In this document: one piece after another, positions 50,677 to 60,300 of the stretch
How the letters are laid out: each line of letters begins with the position of its first letter
Position numbering within the stretch: position 1 is the first letter of the stretch
Source: Paenibacillus lupini
GTDB taxonomy: Bacteria > Bacillota > Bacilli > Paenibacillales > Paenibacillaceae
Direction: 5' to 3'
Length of the DNA: 64,000 bases
NCBI RefSeq assembly: GCF_011761355.1
Contig: NZ_JAASRW010000006.1
Span: 186,001 to 250,000 of the forward strand
Position numbers and translations under genes: made by a program
Notes under the pieces: model-generated
Seen by the model: the letters and a program-made list of their open reading frames with translations, nothing else
The model's database searches: none
Told to the model about the DNA's origin: nothing

Positions 50677-51732
50677 ATGACTACAACAAGCTACACAGGC
50701 CTGCAATCCGTCATTTGGCATGACGATAAGCTTGATCTGCTCGACCAGCGGCTGCTGCCGGAAGAAATCGTTTATTTGCCGCTCGAGACGTCGGAGGATG
50801 TTTGGGAAGCTATTCGCCACCTGAAAGTAAGAGGCGCTCCGGCGATTGGTATTGCAGCAGCGTACGGCGTAGTGCTCGGAAGCCGCTCGGCTGAATCTGC
50901 TGAGGAATGGCTGACAGCTGTTCACAAAGCTGCAGAATATCTTGCGACCTCCCGCCCTACAGCAGTTAATCTGTTCTGGGCACTTGACCGGATGAAAGCT
51001 CGCGCTGAGGCCATTGCTGCTGAAGGATTGACGCTGGAAGGCACGAAGCAAGCGCTTATTACAGAAGCCATTGCCATTCAAAGTGAAGATGAAGAGACCA
51101 ATCGTATGATTGGCGAGCATGCCCTTTCTCTATTCCAGGATGACATCGGCGTCCTCACTCATTGCAATGCTGGCGGCCTTGCTACAGCCAAATACGGTAC
51201 AGCACTTGCGCCATTCTATCTTGCCAAAGAACGTGGCATGAACATTCGTGTATTTGCAGACGAAACTCGTCCTGTTCTGCAAGGCGCTAGACTTACTGCT
51301 TTTGAGCTCCATCAAGCTGGTATAGATGTCACACTTATTTGTGATAACATGGCCGGTCATGTCATGTCCAAAGGCTGGGTTAATGCCGTTATCGTCGGCA
51401 CGGACCGCGTTGCGGCGAACGGTGATGTTGCTAATAAGATCGGTACTTACAGCGTTGCTGTATTGGCAAAAGCTCATGGCATTCCGTTTTATGTAGCCTG
51501 CCCGCTCTCTACCATCGATCTTAATACGCCTACAGGCGCTGAAATTCCGATTGAGGAGCGTAATGCGGAAGAAATTACAGAAGGCTTTGGCAAGCGTACT
51601 GCTCCGCAAGGCGTGAAGGTGTACAATCCGGCATTTGATATTACGCCAAACGAGTACGTTACGGCTATTATTACGGAAAAAGGTATTATTGAGGCGCCTT
51701 TTGATGTGAATTTGAAGAAACTGTTTGAATAA
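50677..51732 (+). CDS. mtnA: MtnA, methylthioribose-1-phosphate isomerase
   Basis: 351 residues. The aldose-ketose isomerase acting after MtnK. Family motifs: RGAPAIGIAAAYG, the catalytic Cys in LTHCNAGGLATAKYGTALAP and the catalytic Asp in VGTDRVAANGDVANKIGTY. AGAGAGG before the ATG. The later dioxygenase and enolase genes of the pathway are not in this window, and no S-box leader was seen before mtnK. Confidence 0.96.
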   Translation: MTTTSYTGLQSVIWHDDKLDLLDQRLLPEEIVYLPLETSEDVWEAIRHLKVRGAPAIGIAAAYGVVLGSRSAESAEEWLTAVHKAAEYLATSRPTAVNLFWALDRMKARAEAIAAEGLTLEGTKQALITEAIAIQSEDEETNRMIGEHALSLFQDDIGVLTHCNAGGLATAKYGTALAPFYLAKERGMNIRVFADETRPVLQGARLTAFELHQAGIDVTLICDNMAGHVMSKGWVNAVIVGTDRVAANGDVANKIGTYSVAVLAKAHGIPFYVACPLSTIDLNTPTGAEIPIEERNAEEITEGFGKRTAPQGVKVYNPAFDITPNEYVTAIITEKGIIEAPFDVNLKKLFE

Positions 51733-51758
51733 CATTACAAACAATATATAAATCAATT

Positions 51759-51800
51759 AGAGGCAGTCTCCTGCTTGAACGCCGGAGGCTGCCTCTTTGT
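51759..51800. terminator. Bidirectional terminator between mtnA and yunC
   Basis: 13-bp arms AGAGGCAGTCTCC / GGAGGCTGCCTCT (one mismatch) with TTTGTT on the plus strand. Confidence 0.75.
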
Positions 51801-51814
51801 TATGCACTCGAGTG

Positions 51815-52120
51815 CTATATCATCAAGCGGAGCGCATCTGCGCCATTCATACCAACAACGATGCCTAGCGTTTCCGCGGTAGTTGTTACGGATTCTAGAG
51901 GCGCCGCAAGCAGTTCCTCTAATGTTTTCACCCCAACTGCTCTACCAGCAATAATCTCTCTATCCTTCAGTCGGTCATTAAGAAGCCCTACATCCAAGGC
52001 ACCGCACATAATATACCCTCTATCAGTGGATATAGAAAGCAGCGTCGTTTTCGGCAGCTTAACTTCAACGCCAAGCGCAATAACCCCGTCCCCAAGAGGC
52101 ACAGGAACCATTCTCATCAT
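51815..52120 (-). CDS. yunC: YunC-like DUF1805 protein
   Basis: 101 residues. DUF1805 wording: VEVKLPKTTLLSISTDRGYIMCGALDVGLLNDRLKDREIIAGRAVGVKTLEELLAAPLESVT, which matches B. subtilis YunC. Biological role unknown. AAGGAGG lies 10 nt before the ATG. Its usual partner yunD is found elsewhere in this window (38696). Confidence 0.88.
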   Translation of the reverse strand: MMRMVPVPLGDGVIALGVEVKLPKTTLLSISTDRGYIMCGALDVGLLNDRLKDREIIAGRAVGVKTLEELLAAPLESVTTTAETLGIVVGMNGADALRLMI

Positions 52121-52293
52121 TTTAGGACACCTCCTTCACTTCAAGGCCATGACAGGTCAGTTCGAACCGCAACAACATTATATGCAAAACCTTCTCAGCA
52201 GTGTTGGTCAGACGCTGATTTTAGGACTACATAGATGCCTGATTTGATGTTATATTTATTAAAGTATTATTAACTATTTAGTCCGGAGGAACT

Positions 52294-52746
52294 ATGAACC
52301 CAACACAATCGGCCCGCACAAACTCATATGTATTCCAGGTTGAATTACTCATTGAAAGCGGTAACAATGGTGAGGCTTTGGAGAAGCTTATTAAGGCGCT
52401 AAACCAGGGGGCAATTACTGACTATCGCATATTAAATGGCATCCAACTGGGTCAGCTCATTGATCAGCGTAAATCGGAATTGCTAGACAGACAGCCAGTC
52501 CCTATAGCTCCACCTGCGAAGCCGAATACCTCAGCCTCTAACAGCGGATTCGATTCTATCCGGGCTTTTATGAAAAGTAATAAATTAATACGATTGATCG
52601 TTAATAAAGGGCTTGGTATAAAGCTCAGCATTCCCTGCCGAATTCTTAATGTTGATGAGGATGGGAATCTAATAACGGTCTACCATGTAGATGAGAAGCA
52701 AGTGTATACGTTTAGAATGAATGAAATTGAAGACTTTCAGGATTAA
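52294..52746 (+). CDS. Hypothetical protein, 150 aa
   Basis: GGAGGAACT precedes the ATG and a strong terminator follows, so it is a real gene. The first half is helical (VFQVELLIESGNNGEALEKLIKAL), a Pro/Ser linker lies near residues 65-90, and the last part is beta-like (LSIPCRILNVDEDGNLITVYHVDEKQVYTFRMNEIEDF), perhaps an SH3-like or Sm-like fold. No family recognised. Confidence 0.65.
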   Translation: MNPTQSARTNSYVFQVELLIESGNNGEALEKLIKALNQGAITDYRILNGIQLGQLIDQRKSELLDRQPVPIAPPAKPNTSASNSGFDSIRAFMKSNKLIRLIVNKGLGIKLSIPCRILNVDEDGNLITVYHVDEKQVYTFRMNEIEDFQD

Positions 52747-52755
52747 TGGAAACAG

Positions 52756-52797
52756 AAAACAACCCCCTTACGGATTTCCGTATGGGGGTTGTTTTAT
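52756..52797. terminator. Bidirectional terminator
   Basis: Arms AAAACAACCCCC / GGGGGTTGTTTT with inner TACGGA / CCGTA; T runs on both strands. It ends the 150-aa gene and the GGDEF/EAL gene. Confidence 0.85.
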
Positions 52798-52810
52798 ATA
52801 ATCTTATCAT

Positions 52811-54712
52811 TTATTGAATAAAGGCCGCTCCAAGCATTTGTTCGATAGCTGCGCTAGACACAGGAGGACTCCAGAAATAGCCTTGCATTTCGTCACAGCG
52901 GTGTTTTCTCAGAAACTCCATCTGTTCTTCATTCTCAACACCTTCGGCGATCACTTGAATGTTCAAATTATGCGCCATAGCGATTATGGCCGCTACAATC
53001 TCCGCATCGCTTGGGTCCTGCTGAATATCCCTTACAAACGAGCGGTCGATCTTCAGGCGATCGATCGGGAAGTTCTTTAAATAATGGAATGAGCTGTACC
53101 CCGTACCGAAATCATCAACACTAATGCCAACGCCCATATCTGTAAGCTCAAGCAGGCAGCGAGATACATGTCCCGTGTCCATTGTCATTGATTCGGTAAT
53201 TTCCAAATCGAGATACTCCGGTTTTAACCCTGTTTTCTCCAGCACAGAAGCTACCTTACTTGATAGATCCTGCTGAACAAACTGACGTATCGACAGATTA
53301 ACCGATACCGGCATCGGCGGAAGCCCTGCATCCTGCCAAGCTTTATTCTGGCGGCATGCTTCCTCCAGCACCCAATCTCCAATCTGTATGATCATGCCGC
53401 TTTCCTCAGCAATCGGAATAAACTCACCTGGTGCTATCATTCCTTTAACAGGATGCCGCCACCTTACAAGTGCCTCTACTCCAACCATCATTCCGGATAC
53501 AAGATCATATTGCGGCTGGTAATGGAGAATAAACTCACAGCGTTGAATAGCCCGATACATCTCATGCTGAAGGGTCAAACGCTCGAACGAAGAGTTGCTC
53601 CAGCTCTCGGAGTACATCATACAATCATTCTTGCCGCTTTCCTTCACCTTCACCAGTGCAATATCGGCTTTCTTCAAGAGCATGTGTCCATCATCCTCAT
53701 GGATCATGCTTGTTACCGCTCCAAGGCTCGCTGTTATATGTAAAGGGAAGCCCTTTAATTCAAATGGTTCATCAATCGCATGCAACAGACTACGTGCTGA
53801 TTCGAGAAGCTCGGATTCCGACTCCATATTCGGGAACAGTAAGGCGAACTCATCGCCCTCCATACGCGCCATAATACCTTGGTCTCCCAGCGCAGAGGTC
53901 AGCCGCTCGGCAACCTGCATAAGCAGCATATCACCAAATTCACGTCCAAATGATGCATTTACCAGCTTAAAGCGATCTAAATCCAAATAACATAAACCTA
54001 TCATTTGATCCTGCTCTCTGGCGAGTGCAAGACTTTCATTTAATCGAATATGGAATAATGTCCGGTTTGGAAGTCCTGTCATATCGTCATAATAAGCCAT
54101 ATACCGAATCCGCTCTATATTACGCTTCCGGTCGCTTAAATCCTGACTGACAATGATCGTTCCAATAACTTCATCTTCCTTCAACATCGGTGCACTAATC
54201 ATCTGAAGCTCGAGTGGAAATCCGGAACGATGTGTAATATTAATGTTGCGCTGCTCAGACTTCCCTTGAAGGGCTTGTTCCATCATCTCCTGCAAGCTGT
54301 TCCGGCTTCCCGGCTCAACTAAAGGAGCAAGAGCTGTCCCAAGCAGTTCGGATCGTGAATACCCAAGCGTATTGCTTGAGGCAATATTCATTTCCATAAT
54401 GACGCCATCCCGATCAAGTATTGCAAGCGGAACAGCTTCTGATTGCAGCAATGTCTCTACAATTGGCGTATGGAAGTTCCGAAACCCAATCATTCGACGG
54501 TCCTTAACATAAAAGAAGATCGTTATTGCCAATGCCAAAACGGCCATTATTGAGGCCGTCCATTCCAACACGGGGTCGGCATTCCTATATAAGGCAGCTG
54601 TAAAGAACAGCGCCGCGGCAATTGATATCGTAAGAGCGGCCGTCCGCAGCATGGCAAATGACTGCGAAATTCGAAGCCGTCTATTAGGCGAGCCGTCCAT
54701 CCGTTTCGTCAC
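52811..54712 (-). CDS. Membrane GGDEF/EAL protein with PAS domain
   Basis: 633 residues: two TM helices (about 23-43 and 50-68), PAS (about 85-200; LLQSEAVPLAILDRDGVIMEMN), GGDEF (about 205-365) and EAL (about 375-625). EAL motifs are intact: EALVRWRHP, NLSIRQF, EITESMT, DDFGTGYSSF, KIDRSFV, IAEGVENEEQ, so c-di-GMP hydrolysis is likely. The cyclase active site reads RMEGDEF instead of GGDEF, so the diguanylate-cyclase part may be inactive or only GTP-binding. Confidence 0.92.
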   Translation of the reverse strand: MTKRMDGSPNRRLRISQSFAMLRTAALTISIAAALFFTAALYRNADPVLEWTASIMAVLALAITIFFYVKDRRMIGFRNFHTPIVETLLQSEAVPLAILDRDGVIMEMNIASSNTLGYSRSELLGTALAPLVEPGSRNSLQEMMEQALQGKSEQRNINITHRSGFPLELQMISAPMLKEDEVIGTIIVSQDLSDRKRNIERIRYMAYYDDMTGLPNRTLFHIRLNESLALAREQDQMIGLCYLDLDRFKLVNASFGREFGDMLLMQVAERLTSALGDQGIMARMEGDEFALLFPNMESESELLESARSLLHAIDEPFELKGFPLHITASLGAVTSMIHEDDGHMLLKKADIALVKVKESGKNDCMMYSESWSNSSFERLTLQHEMYRAIQRCEFILHYQPQYDLVSGMMVGVEALVRWRHPVKGMIAPGEFIPIAEESGMIIQIGDWVLEEACRQNKAWQDAGLPPMPVSVNLSIRQFVQQDLSSKVASVLEKTGLKPEYLDLEITESMTMDTGHVSRCLLELTDMGVGISVDDFGTGYSSFHYLKNFPIDRLKIDRSFVRDIQQDPSDAEIVAAIIAMAHNLNIQVIAEGVENEEQMEFLRKHRCDEMQGYFWSPPVSSAAIEQMLGAAFIQ

Positions 54713-54997
54713 GCACCAACTTCCTTCCTCTTGTCAGGTCAAGCGAGTGTTTGTTAGCACCATTATAAACGAAATGATCTTTGCGGTATAGAAATATTTA
54801 CTAAAACGATAAGAACTGTTTGTAGAAATTAGGCGAGTTATGTCGAAAAGTAAGGTAATTCGCAAGTTTCATTATGTTTTCAATAGCATTTCAGACCTAT
54901 AATTATCAATAATCTGACACTAGACATCTCATTCTAAAGCAGGACCAAACAGCCAGATCATTATCACACCACTTCAATCTAGCCCTCGGAAGCTAGG

Positions 54998-55178
54998 TTG
55001 GATTTACTCCACTATAACAGTCTCGGAGGAAAAGATGACAGATATTTCGTTGGATTTGCTACAGTCTTTTTGAATCAAAGTGATTTATTCTCGCCTATTC
55101 AAGCGATTATGCTGTATGAAATCCAATATAGAGGATGGCATTTGAATAATGAGCCGAAATCGCTGTATGAAATCCAAT
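54998..55178. repeat. Degenerate 51-52-bp spaced repeats
   Basis: In the 589-nt gap 54713-55301, TTGGATTT occurs at 54998 and 55050 (52 bp apart), and its inverse AAATCCAA at 55119 and 55170 (51 bp apart), each with a similar neighbour (TGTATGAAATCCAAT twice; GTTGGATTTGCTACAG once). A 65-codon frame over this stretch is unlikely to be coding. The rest of the gap, apart from the terminator at 55230, shows nothing. Confidence 0.55.
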
Positions 55179-55229
55179 CTGGCGAGTTGAGTTGATAGTT
55201 AGCGTTGAAGGGTGTACTACTATTAGACT

Positions 55230-55283
55230 AAGAAGAGCCTCCTTCACCGCTTGTTAAGTGGTGAAGGAGGCTCTTCTTTACTT
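55230..55283. terminator. Long terminator hairpin beyond the DUF423 gene
   Basis: Perfect 19-bp arms (AAGAAGAGCCTCCTTCACC at 55230-55248 and its complement at 55260-55278), loop 11 nt. Confidence 0.8.
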
Positions 55284-55301
55284 TATAGTGAGCTATTTGT
55301 T

Positions 55302-55685
55302 TTATGCATTCTTCCGTGCACGCAGTGCTGCCGCTGCAATATAACCCCAGCCAACTAGGAAGGCTACACCGCCAAGTGGTGTGATTGCTCCAAGGACTGA
55401 AATGTCGCTGAGTGCCAGCGCGTATAAGCTTCCGCTGAATAACACGATACCAACGATAAGAAGACGAGCCCCCACTTTTACTAGCTTGGTATCGCCAATC
55501 CGGTCAGCTAGCAGAGCGACCAGCATTAAGGCTAATGCGTGATACATATGATAACGAACTCCGGTCTCGTACACTTCCAGCATATCCTCTGACAAAGTAT
55601 CCTTCAGACCGTGAGCACCAAAGGCACCTAGAGCAACCGCCAAAGCAGCGCCAATAGCACCGTATGCAAAATATTTATGAGACAT
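55302..55685 (-). CDS. DUF423-family membrane protein (YwdK-like)
   Basis: 127 residues from ATG 55685; the frame is open to 55772 without support. Four TM helices with AIGAALAVALGAFGAHGLK near the start and RYHMYHALALMLVALL, the DUF423 signature. Function unknown. Divergent from the TTG-started gene at 55760, with 74 nt between the starts. Confidence 0.88.
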   Translation of the reverse strand: MSHKYFAYGAIGAALAVALGAFGAHGLKDTLSEDMLEVYETGVRYHMYHALALMLVALLADRIGDTKLVKVGARLLIVGIVLFSGSLYALALSDISVLGAITPLGGVAFLVGWGYIAAAALRARKNA

Positions 55686-55759
55686 CTTATTTTCATCCCT
55701 TTCATGTTTGTGTATAATCTTACAAGTAAATCCACTAATTCCAAAGGAGTCGATCTTTC

Positions 55760-56275
55760 TTGGAGGAACCACGTAATCCTATACAGCCGGACCAGGATAC
55801 GAATGCTACTGAAAATCCTGAACAAACTTATGATAACCCTTACGCATCCAGGCCTTCGTTCAAGTCACCACCACCAAGAGAGAACCAACCTCTGAAACAA
55901 TCAGGCTTAGGTATAGCATCTTTCATCTTGGCGCTTGTGACGGTACTCCTAGTTGTTGGTGCTTTCATCAGCGCGGCAGTCTTCGCCAGCAACGTCTCGG
56001 ATGATCCACAAGCCTTCCTGAATGAACTGGAAAACATCAATGGCGAGGCACTTCCATCTAACATTGTGCCTATTCTTATTGCAGGCTTCTGTATGCTCGC
56101 GTCTGTCGGTGTTGCTATTATTGGTCTAATCCTTGGGATCATTGGCGCAGCTTCGAAGACTCGGCGTAAAACATTCGCGATTATCGGAATTGTGTTAAAC
56201 GGTCTAGTCGTGCTCGTAACTGTCGGCCTAGTTATTATAGGTCTTGTCTCTGCTGCTGCGCAATCGACAATTTAG
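55760..56275 (+). CDS. DUF4190-like membrane protein with disordered N-terminus
   Basis: 171 residues; TTG start, AAGGAG 10 nt upstream. A 45-residue Pro/Asn/Gln-rich cytoplasmic segment precedes two or three hydrophobic regions: LGIASFILALVTVLLVVGAFISAAVF, IVPILIAGFCMLASVGVAIIGLILGIIG and TFAIIGIVLNGLVVLVTVGLVIIG. The LGxxS..LG..A..LGIIG pattern is that of DUF4190-type proteins. Function unknown. Confidence 0.75.
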   Translation: MEEPRNPIQPDQDTNATENPEQTYDNPYASRPSFKSPPPRENQPLKQSGLGIASFILALVTVLLVVGAFISAAVFASNVSDDPQAFLNELENINGEALPSNIVPILIAGFCMLASVGVAIIGLILGIIGAASKTRRKTFAIIGIVLNGLVVLVTVGLVIIGLVSAAAQSTI

Positions 56276-56280
56276 CAACA

Positions 56281-56328
56281 AATACAAAGAAGAGGCTGTC
56301 CCTGTGAGACGGCCTCTTCTTTGTATTT
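56281..56328. terminator. Bidirectional terminator
   Basis: Perfect 16-bp arms AATACAAAGAAGAGGC / GCCTCTTCTTTGTATT between convergent genes ending at 56275 and 56336. Confidence 0.85.
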
Positions 56329-56335
56329 GTTACTC

Positions 56336-57151
56336 CTATACGAGCTGGTTCGAAACGCTTTTATTAATGGCTGCTATCTTGTTTTCATAGCCTTCTATTT
56401 TGATCTGCTGAGCAGAAATTTGTTGGACGACACTAACGAGTGTTGTGAGTGAACGGATAGCTGTCTTCCCATCATAGCTGCGAAGCGCATACAGCAAGTC
56501 ACTCCACTCAGCAGATTTCTGCTTGTTCAGTTGGCTGATCGCCGACTTTGCCGTAGATCCTTGCTGCTCTTGTGCATCAATCGCATCAAGCTGAGTACGC
56601 AGCCGTTTCATTTTGTCGCTTGCGGATGATTTAGCTGAGCTAAGTGTACTTTGAGCCGTTCGTATTTCCTCTTTGGCACCCTTCACCGAGATCTCAAGCA
56701 GATCAACTTTAAACTGTACAGCCGCTGTCAGCTCCTTAATCCCATATTTCCTTGCTGCCTTTAATTCAGCTTGAGCAACTGCATACTTATCAAACAAGGG
56801 CTGGTAATATTGCTTCAGCTGCGCGACCTTCCGGTCCAGTGCTTCGAGCTTCGACTTGTCAATTAGCTTAATCTTCTGCCGGATCTCCGACTCCTCGTCG
56901 TCATTTGTCTTGCTTGTGGCCTTGAGCTTCGTATCGCGGTCCCCAATTGCATTTTGCTGCTGGATAAAGCTTTGGTATAGCGACTGCAGCTTGGCCGAGT
57001 CACTAGACGATAATGCCGCCTTGGTCTTGTCGAACTGCTTCTGCGCCGTTGTGGACAACGTGTTCACTGCTGCTTCTGTAACAGCAGCCGGCAGCATGGC
57101 AGACAACAGTAAGGTAAGAAACATAACTGCCGTCAACATTCGAGATTTCAT
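56336..57151 (-). CDS. Secreted coiled-coil protein of unknown function
   Basis: 271 residues from ATG 57151 (AAGGAGG 7-8 nt upstream). Sec signal peptide (MKSRMLTAVMFLTLLLSAML, Ala-rich cleavage near residue 28), then almost only charged helix with heptad-like Leu/Ile spacing (LDRKVAQLKQYYQPLFDKYAVAQAELKAA). It could be a surface or cell-wall spacer protein; no family recognised. Located between convergent DUF4190 gene and sbcC. Confidence 0.7.
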   Translation of the reverse strand: MKSRMLTAVMFLTLLLSAMLPAAVTEAAVNTLSTTAQKQFDKTKAALSSSDSAKLQSLYQSFIQQQNAIGDRDTKLKATSKTNDDEESEIRQKIKLIDKSKLEALDRKVAQLKQYYQPLFDKYAVAQAELKAARKYGIKELTAAVQFKVDLLEISVKGAKEEIRTAQSTLSSAKSSASDKMKRLRTQLDAIDAQEQQGSTAKSAISQLNKQKSAEWSDLLYALRSYDGKTAIRSLTTLVSVVQQISAQQIKIEGYENKIAAINKSVSNQLV

Positions 57152-57198
57152 ACGAATAAATCCTCCTTGTTTATTGGTCACAGCGGATGCAGATAAAC

Positions 57199-57249
57199 GC
57201 AAAAAAGCACCCTTCAAACCAAGCCAAAAGGCTGGTTCGAAGGGTGCTT
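57199..57249 (-). terminator. Terminator of sbcDC
   Basis: Arms AAGCACCCTTC / GAAGGGTGCTT with inner AACCAGCC / GGCTGGTT, followed on the minus strand by TTTTTTG. Confidence 0.85.
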
Positions 57250-57326
57250 CCCTTACGATTATTGCGCGTTGCCGCATATGTTCTTTCACTATACGGTCCG
57301 CTCTAGGATGGTGTCAAGTGCTGACC

Positions 57327-60300
57327 TTATTTTACCGAAATAGACGTTCGGCTATAGCCTTCCTTCGTCTTGTATACTTCAAGACTTGCAGGGAAAGCCT
57401 GCTTTAATTCCTGCACGTGAGAGATAACACCAATCATACGGCCTGAACGCTGCAGATCTACTAGTGCCTCGATCGCTTTGTTCAGAGAGTCTTCATCAAG
57501 GGAACCAAAGCCTTCATCAATGAACATCATTTCAATAGAGACACCGCCTTGATACGATTGAATAACATCCGTCATCCCTAGCGCCAGGCAAAGCGAAGCA
57601 TTAAATTTCTCCCCGCCAGACATTGTCTTCACATCACGATTCTGCCCCGTATAAGCATCGTAAACATCAAGCCCAAGACCACTCTGCTTTCCACGTGTCT
57701 CCAGCCGGTCGCTTCGTTGCAGAACGAACTGTCCGCCAGACAGATGACGGAGCCGGGCATTCGCCGCATGCAAAATCTGCTCCAAATATTCAATAAGGAT
57801 ATAACGTTCGAATGAAATTTTGAGTGCATTGTCACCTTTAAGCATTTGGTACAAATCAAGCACCTGCGCAAGCTTCGCCTCGAGCTCCTTCACTCTTACA
57901 GACGCTTGATCAATGGATGTCTTCAGTCTTCCGGCATCATCGGCGAAACGTGCCGCGATCTGCAAAGCATTACCTGCTGCTTCAATACGTCGTTTCATGT
58001 CCGTTATCTCGGCGTTCAGGAGCTCGATATCTGCCTGCTCTTTGCCGGCAAGCTCCAGCTCGAGCTCGTCAATCCGCTTCCTCACAGCTGCGACGGCCGT
58101 TTTGTAAGCTTCGATCTGAGCTTTAAGCGTCCGGCTCTCCGGCTCCGGCATATGCGCCTCCTGGAAGCTTGTCATGGAATCAAACTCCGCTTTGACCAGT
58201 TCTTCTTCCAGACGTTTCACCGCTAGTGTCATGTTGTTCTTCGCATCAATCAGCTGCAGCTCAGTTTGCTCCGCATGTGCCTGCTCCTCTGCGAACTTGG
58301 CGCGCATTCGAAGCAATTGGTCCTGCGCCTCCTTCCAAGCTGCGGCAAGAGATTCCGCTAAGGAACGCTGCTCCTTCAACCTCTGTTCCATTAGCTTTGG
58401 TGAACGAAGGGACTCTGGAATACGCTCAAGCTCTTTCGACAGTGCCGACTGCTTAGCACCTTTCTCTACCGCAATCTGCTGCTGTTCCGTCTGCAGCTGA
58501 TCCTTCGCCTGTTGCAGCCGATCAAGCTGCTGTTCCAGCTCTTCTGCCTTCAGCTTCAGCTGCTTGGATTGCTCCGCTTGCTTCTGCAGACGTTCCGCTT
58601 CCTCATTCAGCTGCTTCCAGCGCTGCCTCAAGGAAGTCTGCTGCTCTGCTAGTCCAGATGCTTCAGCGCCATACTCTGCCAGCTCTGCCGCGCTGCCTTC
58701 CCAGCTCGAACGTGCAGAAGCAGCCTGAAGCTTGGCTTCGTTCAGCTCACGTTCAACCTGCGACAGCTGCTCCTTCGCCAGTTGAAGCTGCTCCCGTGAA
58801 GGCACAGCTTCCGCAGTAACAGCTTTACCTGGATGCTCCTCACTTCCGCATACCGGACATGGCTGACCGTCATGAAGATGGGCGGCCAACAGGCTTGCCT
58901 GCCCTTCAACCCAGATCCGCTCTAACTGATCATGCTCATCACGTTTATGAGTAAGAGATTGGGTCCTCTCTTCAATAAGGGTAGAGTAAACAGCAAGTTC
59001 CTTCTCCAGTTCAATCAGCTTGGAAATATACTTGCCTGTCTGCAGCACCTGACTCCGCTGCTCGATGATAGCGGGCAGCATCTCAGCATCGCTCTCGAAG
59101 GCTTTGAGCTGCGCCGCAAGCGCCTGCTTTGCTCCCTTCGCTTCGGCGATTTGCGCTTCTGCAGCCGTAAGCTTCGTGGCTCCGCTCTTCTCCGCAGCAG
59201 CGAGCTGCTCCACCGCTACGCGCTGCCCCTCCAGCGTCTGCACGGCTGGCGCCAGCTCCGCCAGCTTGTGCAGCTCACGCTCTGCTGCCTGCCGCTCCTC
59301 GCCGCGTTCCTCCTCGCGGCGATACCGCTCCTCAGCCGCCGCAAGCGCCTCCTTCGCGGCATCCGCCGCCTGGCGCCGCATGTCGCGTGCCTGCTGCTTC
59401 GCTGCGGCATCCCGCTCCGCTCGACCTGCCTGCTCCGCATACGGCACAAGCAGCGCCGCGCGTTCCGCGAGCAACAGCCGCCGCTCGCGCTCCACATACT
59501 CGCTGCGCTGCGCCACTAGCTGCTCCTGCTTCGCCTTCTCGCCAGCCAGCTCGGCGAACCTCGCCTGCAGCGCCAGCTCCCCGCGCAGCGCCAGCTCCTG
59601 CTCATCAAGCATTCGCTGCAGCTCTTTTTTCCCCGCTTCGCCTTCCGTCATAAGCTGGCGATAGTAGCTGATCTCCTGCTCCAAAGCTTCCGACAGCTGC
59701 GCAGCACTATACAGCTCTTGAGCAAGAGTCTGCGCAAGCGTACTGCCTTCTCTTCTTGGAATATTGTCCGCTGCCTGCTTCATGAAATGATCAACGCTGA
59801 TCTTTGCTTCCTTCAGAGAATCACCAAGCTCCCGATTCTGCTGCTGAAATCGCGTCTCAAGCCGTTGATACAGCTCCGTCCGGAAGATCCGTCTCAGAAT
59901 CTCTTCTTTGTTATCCGTATCCGATGTAAGCAGCTTGCGGAATTCGCCTTGCGGCAGCATGACGATCTGATTAAACTGCTCCTTCGAGAGGCCAATAATC
60001 GTCTCAAGCTTGGCATTCACATCCCCAACCGTGAACCGGTCAACGACGGGAACCACTTCGCCGTCTGTCAATTCATACAGCTCCGCTTTACCGCCTGTCT
60101 CGCTCTTGTTCGCGCCTTTCCGATGAGGAAGCTGACGGAAAACCCGATACGTCCGGCGCCCAACCGCAAAATCCAATTCTACCGCTGTATGCTTCTCATC
60201 GTCAGCGAAATGACTCCGCAGCATACGCGGCTCCGAGCGGTCTTCACCACTTGCCGTGCCGTACAGCGCAAAACAAATCGCATCAAAAATCGTTGTTTTG

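Noticed and set aside
54998..55195. 65-codon ORF in the gap after the GGDEF/EAL gene
   Set aside because: It lies within degenerate repeats; its internal repetition follows the DNA repeats, and it lacks a ribosome site in a good position.
58932..59664. Several long plus-strand frames over sbcC (Arg/Ala/Ser-rich)
   Set aside because: They are antisense frames created by the GC-rich coiled-coil region of sbcC.
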